Shown piece after piece: positions 12,097 through 23,734 of a DNA stretch of 64,000 nucleotides. The position numbers were made by a program, and so were the translations under genes. Below the pieces are notes generated by a model that searched no databases, was not told the DNA's origin, and worked only from the letters and a program-made list of their open reading frames with translations. The stretch covers positions 27,451,463-27,515,462 of the forward strand of contig NC_058137.1 of the NCBI RefSeq assembly GCF_011075055.1, read 5' to 3'. The DNA is from Mangifera indica (Eukaryota > Streptophyta > Magnoliopsida > Sapindales > Anacardiaceae). Position 1 is the first letter of the stretch; the number at the start of each line of letters is the position of its first letter.

Positions 12097-13222
12097 ATTT
12101 TTAATTTTTAATTATTTAATTATAAAATAATAAATATAATATATACTTATTTATATATTTATAATAAGCATACTTAATTTTATTAAAATAAATTTGGTTT
12201 AGAAACAAAAAAATATGTGAGTGTGAAACTTAAAATTGCATAAAACTGTATGTATAATTGTATAAAACTTTTATGCGTCCAAAGTTGAACTTGTCTCATA
12301 AAGTGATTATGATTTCGATTATTATATTGAGGGTTTAATTTAGTGTGATCAATTCTATTAAAATGATACTTCAATTCAAATAAGGTTTTTTGTTTAAAAA
12401 AAATTATGTACTTATTTATTTATACAAATTTACGTATAAAAATGTAATTAATATAAGTAATTGTTTATTTTTTTCTTATCTCAAAATCATCCAATCATAT
12501 ATTATATTGTACATGATTAAATTAGCAAAATTTGTTTGTATATGAAAAATTATTCTCTTATTTTTAACTATGGCTGCATAATATATCATAGTTGCTTAAA
12601 TTTAAATTCGAATTTAAATAGAATAAATCAAGTTTCAATTAAATATTAGATTCGTTCTATGAAAATAAATTAAGTTTGAACTGATCCAAATATTTAAATT
12701 TAAAATGAATTGGATTAAATCCTTAACTCGTCAACTCAAACCAAATTCCATAAATAAAATCAAGAAAAAAGGTTATAAAATTACTAGCTTATTTGGTAGA
12801 TTATAGATTCATTTTGTTGTATAATGGTTATCCGAATTCTGAATTGGACCAACTGAAAACGAGAAGAGAGGATTCGGAATATGAATTTCTGAATACATAA
12901 CTCCATTAGTATTTAGTCCAGTTATTGTAGCCCAAATATACAAATTTGTAATAACTTTTTGTAATTAGGGTTTTCCTCTGCTTCTGGGTAGAGAGAAATA
13001 ATTATCTTTAGATTTAGTGAAATTTCTACGATTTGGGTTTTAAGGTAAAATCTTGGTGTTTTTATTTTGATTGTGTTGATTCATTGCTATATATTTTATG
13101 GGTTTTATAACACATTTCTATGTATATATACACAAATTCATACTTGGGAAAGGACAGATAAAAAGAAGAAAACTTTCAGGACTTCTAAATGCTTAGCTCT
13201 GCAAGTAAGCTAACAACAAAAT

Positions 13223-16081
13223 TTACAGATTAATCCGGAAATACTTCCTCATAAAAAAGCTGATTCTGTATCCAAGGCGATCCAAGAAAAGATTATATGC
13301 CGATCTCCATCTCCTCTTGACAAGCAAAGGACCTATGACACTCCAGAATCCCACCGCAAACCCAGCTGGCATTCCTCTATTGAACCAGTTCACCTCCCCT
13401 CCTGCATTTCTGGAATCGGGTACCACAGCAGTCGCTGTACAGTTATTTGGAAGTGGAGGTCCGCAAAGTTCGTTGCCTGTAAAACCGGAGGCATCAAATC
13501 CTTGTAAGCCTGTAGGAATTTTCCCAACTAAGTTGTTATTTGATACATTCAACTGACTCAAGCATATCAAGGTTGAAATGCTCTCTGGAAGTTTTCCAGA
13601 AAGTTGATTTCCTGACAAATCAATGGACTCCAATGATCTCATAGCACCAATATTCTGTGGAATGCTTCCAGTAAAAAGATTGTGGGACAAATTCAGCGAT
13701 TGCAGTGCTCCAAGATTCGTCACTTCTACAGGAATCTTCCCAGATAAACTATTTCCGGAAAGGTCTATTCTTCTATCCAGTCTGGTGAAGGTGAATGTTC
13801 TTCCTTTCATCACTGGAGATGCCTCCTCAAGAGAAGCATAGGTTGTAAATGGACCTTCATCGAATCGAATCTGTATAGACACATCTTCAGAATAGCTCCT
13901 GCTCATCATGGCACTCAAGTTACCGATACATCCTGGAACGGCTCCAAATAAATTGTTGTGAGCAATATCCAAAATTTGAAGAGAAGCAAGGTGACAAATT
14001 CCTACAGGAAAAAGGCCTTCAAACTTGTTCGAACTAAGGTTGAGAACCATCATCCTGAGGAAATTTTCTCCAATCCAAGCTGGAATGTTTCCAACAAAAT
14101 TATTTCCGCTAATATCAAATGCTAGTAGCTCTGTACAGTTTTCAAGTGATGCTGGTATTGATCCAGAGAGATCGTTTTTGCGAAGACGGAGAGACAACAG
14201 GGAACTTAGAGTTCCAATGGAGTCCGGAAGAATGCCAGTGAATTTATTGCTGCCTAAATTCAGAACTTTCAAGTTCTGCCGATTCATCCAACAATCAGGC
14301 AACTCTCCTTGCAAAAAATTCTCTTTAAGAATGAGAATTTGCAGCTTACTCTTGAACAAGTGCATCCCAGAACACAAAAAATGGAAAATGGATCCTGATA
14401 AAACATTTTTCGAAAGATCAAGTGAACGCAAAAGAGGGGGTATGAGAGGTAACGGACCTGATAAATTATTCCAACTCAGATCAAGTCTTGTAAGATTAAA
14501 AGATCCACTTAAATTTGGAATCTCCCTGTAGAGTTGATTATGAGAGAGATTCACAAATAGGAGATCAGGAAATGTAAATAAATATGTTGGAATCTTATCT
14601 GAAATTCCCGAGTTCGAAATATCCAAAAACAGAAGATCCTTTTGTAGAGCAAGCCACACAGGAAATTGGGGCCCTATATGACAAGAACTCAATGCTAATA
14701 TTAAAAGATCAAAAAGAGGAATCCAGTGAGGACTCACTTCCAACGTCAGCAAATTTTCAGATAAATCAAAAAGCCATAATATTGTGAGATTGGAAAAATG
14801 GGCTTCAGAAAGAGTTCCATTCAATTTGTTGTGTGAAATTTGTAGAATTTGCAAGGATGAAAGTTCTCCTAAAGACGATGGAACAGGACCAGAAATAGAG
14901 TTTTTAGAAAGAAGAAGGGTGACCAGCTGTTTAAATTCTCCAAGTTGATTGGTCAAAGGGCCATAAACTTGACAACCCGTCAACTCCAACCACTCTAGTA
15001 CATTTGAAGCACATGTTGAGAAAATATGCAGGACTTCAGAAATTTCCTGGTTCAACGCAGAATCTGAGAGAGATATTGCCCTTAAGCTGCAGAGTTTTCC
15101 CCATGACATTGGGATTTTGTCTTCAAATGTATTGCCTGAGAGATCAAGTGTTCGAATGGAAGTCAGGTTTCCAAGAGGTCCTGAAAATTTACCCTGCAAG
15201 CCATTGTACTGAAGAGAAAGGACTTCAAGATGCCTAAATCCGGACAACCACTCAGGTATTGAAGAATTGAAAAAGTTATTAGATAAATCAAGATGTACAA
15301 GAGAAGTTAAGTTCTGAAGCAAGCCAGGGATTGAACCTTCAAAGTAGTTATCACTCAAATCAAGTGTGAAAAGAGAAGAAAAATTTGCAAGGGGAAGTGA
15401 AGGAAAGTGATGGAGTTCACAAGCTGACAGTTTTATCTCTTCCAAGGAAGGGAGTCGGCTTATCACCTGCAACCAATCAAAAGATTTGCTGAGATTTACC
15501 CAACTCAAGCTAAGATGTTCCAAGTGAGAAAGCCTGGATAGCCACTGGAAATTCTCAACAAATAAATCCCCAGGATGAATATAACTGTGACTGAGATCAA
15601 GATATTCCAGATTTGAGAGATTTCCAAGCTCGTGGGGAATCATTCCAACAAATCCAGCTCTAGAAAGATCAAGATATTTTAGATTCTTCATAGAGCCAAG
15701 AAACTGAGGAATCTGAGCTCTTTCAAATGCATTACCGCTCAAGTCAAAGTAAATCAATTGTTTTAAATCAAGCAGAGAAGGATTGATCTTACCAATTAAC
15801 GGGTCAGCTTCAGAATTGGATAAGCTGAGAGGATTTCCCAGGTGCAGCTCAAGGACATGGCCTGACATGTTGTGACAGACGACACCATCCCATGAACAAC
15901 AATTTCCATGACCCCAAGAGGCTAGCCGGTTGGAACGATCTTCAAGATCTTGCTGGAACCTTAGAAGGGCAATTCTCTCACTTTCGATACAACCCTGCTG
16001 GTAAGAGCTTGCATAGCGGAAGCTTACGGTAAGTAACCCCAGGAAAAGAAAAGTAACAACAATGCTCATGGCTGGTTTCAT
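13223..16081 (-). CDS. LRR receptor-like protein, EIX/Cf type (RLP1, 952 aa)
   Basis: Intronless cell-surface receptor without a kinase, expected to sense an extracellular ligand and signal through SOBIR1/BAK1-type kinases. Residues 1-26 are a signal peptide; an LRR N-cap follows (CIESERIALLRFQQDLED, then CCSWDGVVC), then a long run of plant LRRs (LxxLxLSxNxxxGxIP), an island around residues 725-770, more LRRs, a C-cap (ELCGPPLPNNC), a membrane helix at about 900-921 with GFAVG (GxxxG), and a short basic tail. It is the most diverged intact copy in the cluster: about 40 residues shorter, its N-terminal loop after the N-cap is short, and its island carries KGRTFTF (Kx5F, K759) where the others have Kx5Y. 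The start is the first ATG before a good signal peptide, with a TATA box about 60 bp upstream. Intact, probably functional; ligand unknown. Confidence 0.93.
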   Translation of the reverse strand: MKPAMSIVVTFLFLGLLTVSFRYASSYQQGCIESERIALLRFQQDLEDRSNRLASWGHGNCCSWDGVVCHNMSGHVLELHLGNPLSLSNSEADPLIGKINPSLLDLKQLIYFDLSGNAFERAQIPQFLGSMKNLKYLDLSRAGFVGMIPHELGNLSNLEYLDLSHSYIHPGDLFVENFQWLSRLSHLEHLSLSWVNLSKSFDWLQVISRLPSLEEIKLSACELHHFPSLPLANFSSLFTLDLSDNYFEGSIPGLLQNLTSLVHLDLSNNFFNSSIPEWLSGFRHLEVLSLQYNGLQGKFSGPLGNLTSIRTLDLSGNTFEDKIPMSWGKLCSLRAISLSDSALNQEISEVLHIFSTCASNVLEWLELTGCQVYGPLTNQLGEFKQLVTLLLSKNSISGPVPSSLGELSSLQILQISHNKLNGTLSEAHFSNLTILWLFDLSENLLTLEVSPHWIPLFDLLILALSSCHIGPQFPVWLALQKDLLFLDISNSGISDKIPTYLFTFPDLLFVNLSHNQLYREIPNLSGSFNLTRLDLSWNNLSGPLPLIPPLLRSLDLSKNVLSGSIFHFLCSGMHLFKSKLQILILKENFLQGELPDCWMNRQNLKVLNLGSNKFTGILPDSIGTLSSLLSLRLRKNDLSGSIPASLENCTELLAFDISGNNFVGNIPAWIGENFLRMMVLNLSSNKFEGLFPVGICHLASLQILDIAHNNLFGAVPGCIGNLSAMMSRSYSEDVSIQIRFDEGPFTTYASLEEASPVMKGRTFTFTRLDRRIDLSGNSLSGKIPVEVTNLGALQSLNLSHNLFTGSIPQNIGAMRSLESIDLSGNQLSGKLPESISTLICLSQLNVSNNNLVGKIPTGLQGFDASGFTGNELCGPPLPNNCTATAVVPDSRNAGGEVNWFNRGMPAGFAVGFWSVIGPLLVKRRWRSAYNLFLDRLGYRISFFMRKYFRINL

Positions 16082-16140
16082 TGGCTTTGTAATTGGAAAA
16101 CAATGGAAATGTGCATGAGAAATAAGTTATCAGTATCATT

Positions 16141-16149
16141 CCATTTATA
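16141..16149 (-). promoter_or_regulatory. TATA box of RLP1 (TATAAATGG)
   Basis: Read on the minus strand, this motif sits about 60 bp before the ATG at 16,081, at the same place as TATAAATAG in the other cluster members. The flanking sequence (GTGCACGCTGATGCAATG upstream) is repeated at about 23,735 and 49,005 without a gene attached. Confidence 0.6.
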
Positions 16150-17157
16150 GTGTCATTGCATCAGCGTGCACGTTGGTGTAAATTCATTCTTGATGTTTGA
16201 TTGAAAATGAACTCATTTCCACTGCAACTCTCGAAAATATTTGCAAAAATCTCCACCACATATTGAAGTTGAATTATGATAGTTAGGAATGTGAAATTTT
16301 CCAGAGTGATTAACACTGCTGGAATCAAGAGACGACTAATATATTATTCGTGTAAATTTAGTTACTTAGATGCATTGACGGGGGAGGGGTCAAGGGGTCA
16401 CATTAATGTTCTTGACTTTGATTTTTTTTTAAATTTATAATTATGTTCAAATTTAAAAATTTTAAATAATTTTACTAAATATATATTTTAATTTTACGAA
16501 ATATCTCACAAGTAACTAAGGATAATTATGACAGATAAAAATGGCAATCAAATTGAAAATTTTATTTGAGTATTAAAAATTACATTACAACTGTTGGAAA
16601 TTTGAACACTTTGATTGCTATCCGATATTGACTACTTTTGTAAAGCTCAAGAATTACTTTTATAAAGTTATAATTTTTTACCCAAAAAAAAAGTTTTTAT
16701 ATAGTAAAAAAAAATATAATTTTAATCTTATAATTGTTTCCATAATCTCATCCTTATATATTTTTCATTAGGAAATTATATAATTTTTACATAATGAAAT
16801 TTCAAAAAAAAAAAAAAAAAAGAAGAAGTTTCAAATGCAACCGAATTCAATTTTTTCTTCAAAATGTTTAATAAACTAAAAATATCAGACTGTCCAGAAC
16901 ATTATGAAATTTTAAAAAAAAAAATAGTAGACATATGAATGAACCTCCAGGAAAATTTTAAATAAAAATAAATAATAAAATTATACATATATAGTTTTGA
17001 TACATAATTGATGTACAGATGACATTGCTCAAAAATAAATTCAATGTAATTTTAAAAATTAACAAATAAGAATAACAATGCTATCCATAATATTTGTTTC
17101 TAATACAAACTAACAGTACTACATTTATTACTATTCTAACTTCAATACCTTTAATAA
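16150..17157. repeat. Spacer shared with 23,735-24,600 and 49,005-49,860
   Basis: Non-coding DNA upstream of RLP1. Its sequence, from the CATCAGCGTGCACG motif through GACGGGGGAGGGGTCAAG to the poly-A tracts, recurs with small changes upstream of P2 and RLP3. It marks a duplicated spacer. No gene seen. Confidence 0.75.
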
Positions 17158-17166
17158 ATAAATAAA

Positions 17167-17924
17167 GACTAAATGACTTATTCTCACCCAAAGTTTAGTG
17201 TTTCCCCAAATTCTTATCTATTAACTTAAAAAATTCTAAACACTCACCCATATGTTAATTTTTTAGTTACTATCAAGAATAAAATCATTATTTAATAAAA
17301 ATATTTAAAAAAGTTAACAATTTTCCCCTAACCCCACCCAAGGTTTGAAAACTAATAAATTCCCTCTAGGGTTTTGATCTCCTCTTTTTTGACAAACAAC
17401 AACTTCTCAGACATTGGCGTTCTCCCTCCCAGTCTTTCTACCATGGTCTTCCTATGACGTCATGCATTTTCATTGAACGAAGATTGTCTGACAAAGAGAC
17501 TCTTTTGTAGAGACGAAGACACATTGCTAGCTTCTTCACTTCGTCAACTTCACGTTGTGCACTGGTGTTTCTTCATTGTCAACCTTAGTCGTCAATGGCA
17601 GAGGGAGAAGAAGGGATGAAGGCAGTGTTGGCTGAAGTCTGGTTACCGAAAAAGGAAAGACAAGATTGAAACCCATGGAGAAGGAAATGTAACTTTTCAA
17701 AGTTTAATTCTAATGAAAAATTGTTAGTTTTTTAAACCTAACGGGGAAATGGATAACATTTTATTATTTTTAATATATTATTGAGTAAATGATGATTTTA
17801 CACTTGAAACTTAACTGGTTCTATTAATTTTAACAGCTCATAGGTGGGTATTTCGAATTTTTTAAGTTAATGGGTGAAAATTGGGAAAAACACTAAACTT
17901 TGGTAGGGAATAAGTCCTTTGGCC
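17167..17924. mobile_element. Mutator-like MITE (758 bp), copy 2
   Basis: Terminal inverted repeats of roughly 200 bp: the left end begins GACTAAATGACTTATTC and the right end, read in reverse, GGCCAAAGGACTTATTC. A perfect 9-bp TSD ATAAATAAA lies at 17,158-17,166 and 17,925-17,933. The matching paralogous site at about 24,711-24,733 is empty and equals this locus with the element and one TSD copy removed, which confirms precise insertion. No coding capacity. It sits between the RLP1 spacer and the 3' end of P1. Confidence 0.88.
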
Positions 17925-18034
17925 ATAAATAAATAACATACCTTTATGAGTAAGAAGGAGACATACTTTGATATTTATTGTAACACTTCATATAATAATG
18001 GTTGTAGTACATTAAACAAAGTACATACAAAGCT

Positions 18035-20352
18035 TCAAAAAGAAAATAACTAAAAAACTTTTTTTACAATAACTAAAATAATCTCTGAGTAAAAGTCCAT
18101 GAAGCTTGTTTGATTGAAGATTGAGAAGTACCATTTGAGGAAAATTTACTCCCAACCATGTTGGAACATTCCCAACAAAAGCATTTTCACTGAGATCAAG
18201 TGTTAGTATTTCGTGCAATTTCTGAGTGACATAGGTGTAGTTCCAAAGAACTTGTTTTTGTGAAGATGTAGATAGATCCAAAGGAGCTTGGAATGCTTCT
18301 GCTTAAATTATTTTTATTTAAATTGTTAAGTATGAGAAGTTCATCCAACAATCTGATAAATTTCCATATAAGAGGTTTTTTTTAAGGATGAAAATTTGCA
18401 TCAAAGACTTTGATGCATTCATCTCATGACATAAGAAATGAAAAATTGATCCTAAAAAAGAATTATTAGATAAATCGAGCATATACAAACTAAAAGGAAT
18501 AAGAGACAAAAGACCTAATAAATTGTTATAACTCAAGTCTAGAAACTCAAACTTATTTGATTCAGTCAAATTTGGAATCAAACCATAGATTTTATTGAAA
18601 GGATATACAAACTAAGAGGAATAAGAGACAAAAGACCTAATAAATTGTTATAACTCAAGTCTAGAAACTCAAACTTATTTAATTCAGTCAAATTTGGAAT
18701 CAGATCATAGATTTTATTGTGTGAGAGATCCAAATAGACAATATTGAAAGGATATTTAAACAAATATGTTGGAAAACTAACAAAAGTACTTGAGTTGGAT
18801 ATATCTAGAGAAGATAGATGCTTTAATGAACGAATCCATGGTAGAAATTGAGGTCCTAAATGACAAGAACTCAAAGTTAAATTTTGAAGTTTACAAGGAG
18901 GAAACCAATGAGGACTGAATTTCAAGGTTGGAGAGTTTCCAGATGCAGCAAATCGTGACAGCCTTGTGAGATTGGCAAAATGGAAATCAGAAACTGTTCC
19001 AGTGAACTTGTTGTAGGAAAAATCAAGACTTTGCAAACACCCAAGTTTTCCTAAAGCTGATGGAACTGGACCAGAAATTGAGTTATAACTTAACAAAAGA
19101 CTTTTTAAGTTTTTAAACAATCCAATTTGATTGGTTAAATGACCAAAAAGTTTGCACCTAGCCATTTCCAAATCCTCAAGCACATCTGAAACACAAGTAG
19201 AGAAAATATTCAGGACTGCGGATATTTCTTGATTCAATTCAACCTCAGAGATATAGAAGCTCCTTAAGTTGCAAAGTCTTTTAAATGATAATGGGATTCC
19301 ACCTTCAAAGCTATTGTAACCGAGAGACAGTCTTTTGATAGAAGTCAAGTTTCCTAGAGGACCTAAACTACCCTGCAAGCTATTGAACAGAAGAGAAAGT
19401 TTTTCTAGACGGGTAAGTTTGTACAACCAGTCAGGTAGTGAAGAATTGAAGGAGTTGTAAGCTAAAAAAAGATTTCTAAGGGAAGTCAAATTTTGAAGTG
19501 CATCAGGAATTGGACCTTCAAAATAATTTTCACTTAATTGAAGGATGGCAAGAGAAGAAAGATTTGTCATGGGTTGTGAAGGGAAGTGATAGAGTCGACA
19601 ATCAATTAAATTCAACTCTTCTAAGGAGGAGATTGTGTTTATCACCTGCCACCAATCAGAGGCTTTGCTAAGATCCACAAATGTCAAGCCAAGGAATTTC
19701 AACGAAGAAAGACCTGACAACCATTGAAAATTCTCAGCATGCACTAACCCACATTTATATTCGTCGTCATTATCTTCAGTGAACAAAAAGTTAGGCCAAC
19801 TGAGATCAAGATATTCCAGATTAGAGAGGTTCCCGAGTTGACGGGGAATCCTTCCTGTGAATCCTCCTATGGAAAGATTAAGGTACCACAAATTTCTCAT
19901 TTGACCAAAAAATTCAGGAATCTGAGCGCCTTGGAAATCATTGCAGCTTAAGTCCAAATACATCAAGTATTTTAAATTAAGTAAAGAGGGATTAATCTTA
20001 CCTATCAAAATTGACTTGCCCGGAGCTTCACGTTCGGCAACAAGAATTTTGTAAGGTCTGGCTACAAACCAAACATCATTTCTGAGGTGAGCTCCAGGAC
20101 ATGGCCCGTCCTGTTGTCACATAAAACACCAGACCATGTACAACAATCTGCATTGACAGTACTCCAAGAGGCAAGTCGATTTGAAGGATCAATGAGATCT
20201 TTCTTGAACCTTAAAAGTGCTTCTCTCTCACTTTCGATACAACCCAGATGGTAAGAGCTTCCATTGCAAAAGCTAAGGTGGATGGTTACTATGGCAAGTA
20301 ACTCAAGGAAAGGAAAGGCAACAACAGTGCTCATGATTAGTTTCTTTGGCAT
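18035..20352 (-). pseudogene. Broken LRR receptor-like protein (P1)
   Basis: Copy of the RLP2-type gene. The signal peptide and N-cap are intact from the ATG at 20,352, but a 1-bp deletion near 20,089 in the run coding for LELNLR shifts the frame. A second open stretch (20,008-18,578) covers many LRRs. It ends at a tandem duplication of 122 bp (18,480-18,722) which repeats one LRR-coding segment and shifts the frame again. Further on, a small deletion falls near 18,270. At about 18,080 a large deletion joins the LRR region (KLHGLL) to the extreme 3' end, removing the island, last LRRs and membrane helix. Its promoter, with TATA box and W-box, is still like that of RLP2. Several independent lesions make function very unlikely. 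Confidence 0.9.
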
Positions 20353-20406
20353 ATTTTTAGAAAAACGAGAGGGAATGTTTATGAAAAATTAAGTTATCAA
20401 TAAATG

Positions 20407-20415
20407 CTATTTATA
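20407..20415 (-). promoter_or_regulatory. TATA box of pseudogene P1
   Basis: TATAAATAG on the minus strand, about 60 bp before the ATG at 20,352, embedded in the same promoter as RLP2. A W-box TTGACT (minus strand) lies at 20,526-20,531. Confidence 0.6.
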
Positions 20416-20909
20416 ATATGCTCATGAAAGAGATTGCACAAAATTTCCTCACCTTATCTTGCACGTCGGGATCAAAATATAAAATTACAACTTGGACATT
20501 TCTATGGTTTAGTTCCCCCAATGGAAGTCAATTAAGGAGAACATTATCATGCTTTTAATTTACTGTGGGTTGGGTTAGATCACTTTTACTTTGATTTAAC
20601 AGAGAATTCATGATATTCAGAAGTTGTATTGAGTTGATCTAAATGTGGGTTCCATATACCTTTGTTCTTCTGTAATTTTTTTACAATTTACAATATAATT
20701 GTCTCAATAACTTCAGTTTTCCACATACAATTTGCAGGATATTTCCTTGATCATATGTGCTGAATTTTCATTTTCCACTAGTAATCTGGCTAGAGAAACA
20801 TATCTTATTTTGTATTAATGAGAAATCAAATGCACAAAATCAAAGTACTTTTGCCCCCAATTTCGAAAAATAGCAAAAGAGTGGAAAATTCTCAGACTTC
20901 TCATTTCGA
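20416..20909. repeat. P1 upstream region, duplicate of the RLP2 upstream region
   Basis: Near-identical to 33,955-34,447. The match stops abruptly at about 20,908, where the truncated 3' part of P2 begins, marking the deletion junction. No gene. Confidence 0.75.
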
Positions 20910-23094
20910 AAGATGGCAAAGCTCTCTTGGTAAAAGTCCATGAAACTTGTTTGATCGAAGATTGAGAATTGCCATTTGAGGAAAACTTACCCCCAACCAT
21001 GTTGGAACATTCCCAACAAAAGCATTTTCACCAAGATCAAGTGTCAGTATCCCTGTACAATTTTTTAGTGACATAGATACAGTTCCAAAGAACTTGTTTT
21101 TGTGAAGATGTAGATACTGAAGGGAACTTAAAGATCCAAAAGAGTTTGGAATGCTTCCGCTTGAATTATTTTTATTTAAATTCAAAACTGTCAAGTATGA
21201 GAAGTTCATTCAATAATCTGTTAAATTTCCATTTAAGAGGTTTTCTTAAGGATGAGAATTTGCATCAAAGACTTTGATGCATTTGTCTCATGACATAAGA
21301 AATGCAAAATTGATCCTGAGAAAGAATTCCTAGATAGATCAAGCACATACAAACTAAGAGAAATAAGAGGCAAAGGACTCGATAAATTGTTAGAACTCAG
21401 GTTTAGAAACTCAAACTTATTTGATTCTGTCAAATCTAGAATCAAATCATAGATATTATTGTGTGAGAGATCCAAATAGACAATATTGAAAGGATATTTA
21501 AACAAATATGTTGAAAAACTATCGAAAATACTAGAGTTTGATACATCTAGATAAGATAGATGTTTTAGTAAACAAATCCATGATGGAAATTGAGGTCTTA
21601 AATGACAATAACTCAAAGTTAAATTTTCAAGTTCAAGAGGAGGAACCCAATGAGGACCGAATTTCAAGGTTGGAGAGTTTCCAGATGCACCAAATTACAA
21701 CAATCTTGTAAGATTGGCAAAATGGATATCAGAAACTGTTCCGGTGAACTTGTTGTAGGACAAATCAAGACTTTGCAAACACCCAAAGTGTTCCTAAAGC
21801 TGATGGAACAGGACCAGAAATTGAGTTATAACTTAACAAAAGACTTTTTAAGTTTTTAAACAATCCAACTTGATTGGTTAAAAGACCAAAAAAGTTTGCT
21901 CCTAGTCATTTCCAAATGCTCAAGTACATCTGAAACGCAACTAGAGAAAATATTCAGGACTGCGGATATTTCTTGATTCAATTCAACCTCAGAGATATAG
22001 AAGCTTCTTAAGTTTCAAAGTCCTTTAAATGATATTGGCATTCCACCTTCAAATCTATTATGACTGAGATACAGTTCTTTGATGGAAGTCAAGTTTCCTA
22101 GAGGACCTAAACTACCTTGCAGACTATTGAATGGAAGAGAAAGCTTTTCTAGATGGCTAAGTTTGTACCACCAGTCAGGTAGTGAAGAATTGAAAGAGCT
22201 GTAAGTGAAAAAAAGATGTCTAGGGGAAGTCAAATTTTGAAGTGCATCAGGAATTGGACCTTCAAAATAATTTCCACTTAAATGAAGGATGGCAAGAGAG
22301 GAAAGATTTGTAATGGGCTGTGAAGGGAAGTGATAGAGTTGACATTCTATCAAATTCAACACTTCTAAGGAAGAGATTGTGTTTATCACCTGCAACCAAT
22401 CAGAGGCTTTGCTGAGATCCACGTAAGTCAGGTCAAGCTATATCAACGTAGAAAGACCTGACAACCATTGCAAATTCTCAACATGCACTAACCCAAATGA
22501 TTTCTCAGAATTATCGTTAAAGCTCAAAATGTTAGGCCAACTGAGATCAAGATATTCCAGATTAGAGAGGTACCCAAGTTGACGGGGAATCCTTCCTGTG
22601 AATCCTCCTATGGAAAGATTAAGGTACCTTAAATTTCTCATTTGACCAAAAAATTCAGGAATCTGAACTCCTTGGAAGTCATTGCAGCTTAAGTCCAAAT
22701 ACACCAAGTGTTGTAAATTAAGCAAAGAGCGACTAAGCTTACCTTTCAACATTGACTTAACGAGAGCTTCATGTTCAGCAACATGAATTTTGGAAGGTAT
22801 CTTTCCAAACGGAACATCATATCTGAGGTTGAGCTCCAGGACATGGCCTGTCCTAGTGCCACAGACAACACCAGACCATTTACAACAATCTGCATTGACA
22901 GTACTCCAAGGGGCAAGTCGATTTGAAGGATCAATGAGATCTCGCTTGAACCTTAAAAGTGCTTCTCTCTCACTTTCGACACAACTAAGCTGGTTAGAGC
23001 TTCCATGGCAGAAGCTAACGTGGATGGTTACTATGGCAAGTAACTAAAGGAAAAGAAAGGCAACAAGAGTACTCGTGATTAGTTTCATTGACAT
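20910..23094 (-). pseudogene. Broken LRR receptor-like protein (P2)
   Basis: Counterpart of RLP3 in the left duplication block; both begin ATG-Ser-Met-Lys, unlike the other copies. A TAG at 23,046-23,044 stops translation inside the signal peptide (Glu codon in the others). Further in-frame stops occur near 22,438 (Tyr to stop) and 22,015 (Cys to stop), with a frameshift near 21,890 and more damage near 21,700 and 21,230. The 3' third is missing: homology ends at about 20,910 in the LRR that reads RELCHL, fused to the P1 upstream region. LRR segments remain easy to read (e.g. NVPTWLGVSFPQMAILNLRS). Clearly dead. Confidence 0.92.
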
Positions 23095-23149
23095 ATTATT
23101 AGAAGAATTGATAGGAAATGTCTGTGAGAAATTAAGTTATGAATAATTG

Positions 23150-23158
23150 CTATTTATA
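23150..23158 (-). promoter_or_regulatory. TATA box of pseudogene P2
   Basis: TATAAATAG on the minus strand, about 56 bp before the ATG; a W-box TTGACT lies at 23,298-23,303. Same promoter module as RLP3. Confidence 0.55.
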
Positions 23159-23734
23159 ATGTGTTCATGAATGAAATTGCACAAAATTTCGTCACCTTTT
23201 CTTGCACGTCGAGATCAAAATTTATATAAAATTACAAATTCGGCTTTCTTCGTGTATTTTTTGTTGGACATTTATATGGTTTAGTTCCCACAATGGAAGT
23301 CAATTAAAGAGGAGATTTTCCATGCTCTTAATTTACTGTGGGTTGGATTAGATCCCCTTTTCTTGGATTGACTTGATTTTCATGTTGGTTCCATACGACG
23401 AAGGAAGTTCCTCAAATCAAACTAATTTTCTTCGATCGAGCAATTCATCGAATCACTCTTATCTATCAAACAATCACTCAAATGAAGCTCATCTTCTTCA
23501 ATTGCCCAATTCATTCAATCAAGCAATTCCTCAAATCAAACTTATCTATCAAACAATTCTTAAAATGAAGTTTTGTCATTATCTCTAATTAGGATCACTA
23601 ACCAATTATTTTACTATTATTCAAATGTATAGTTAATTAGGTCTCTAATTTTCAATCTTTCATTATTAAGAGTGACTAGAATCAAAAGCATATACAATTT
23701 ATATTCCTTGTAATACCTAATGTAATGGAGCGAC

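Larger units (their letters stand above)
11794..13222. other. AT-rich spacer with simple repeats
   Basis: Non-coding DNA between the mobile-domain gene and the RLP cluster. It contains the short microsatellites listed separately and long A/T runs. About 12,950-13,200 is the region downstream of RLP1. No gene, RNA or transposon end was recognised. Confidence 0.5.

Noticed and set aside
13317..15237. Plus-strand ORFs of 67-168 codons opposite RLP1, and similar ones opposite the other RLPs (e.g. 27,385-27,849, 52,800-53,117)
   Set aside because: They repeat in every paralogue because the LRR coding strand lacks stops in the antisense frame; they show no domain and no start context, so they are shadows.
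18318..20008. CRISPR-like array from regularly spaced similar sequence
   Set aside because: The periodicity of about 72 bp is that of 24-codon LRRs in protein-coding DNA of a plant; repeats are degenerate.
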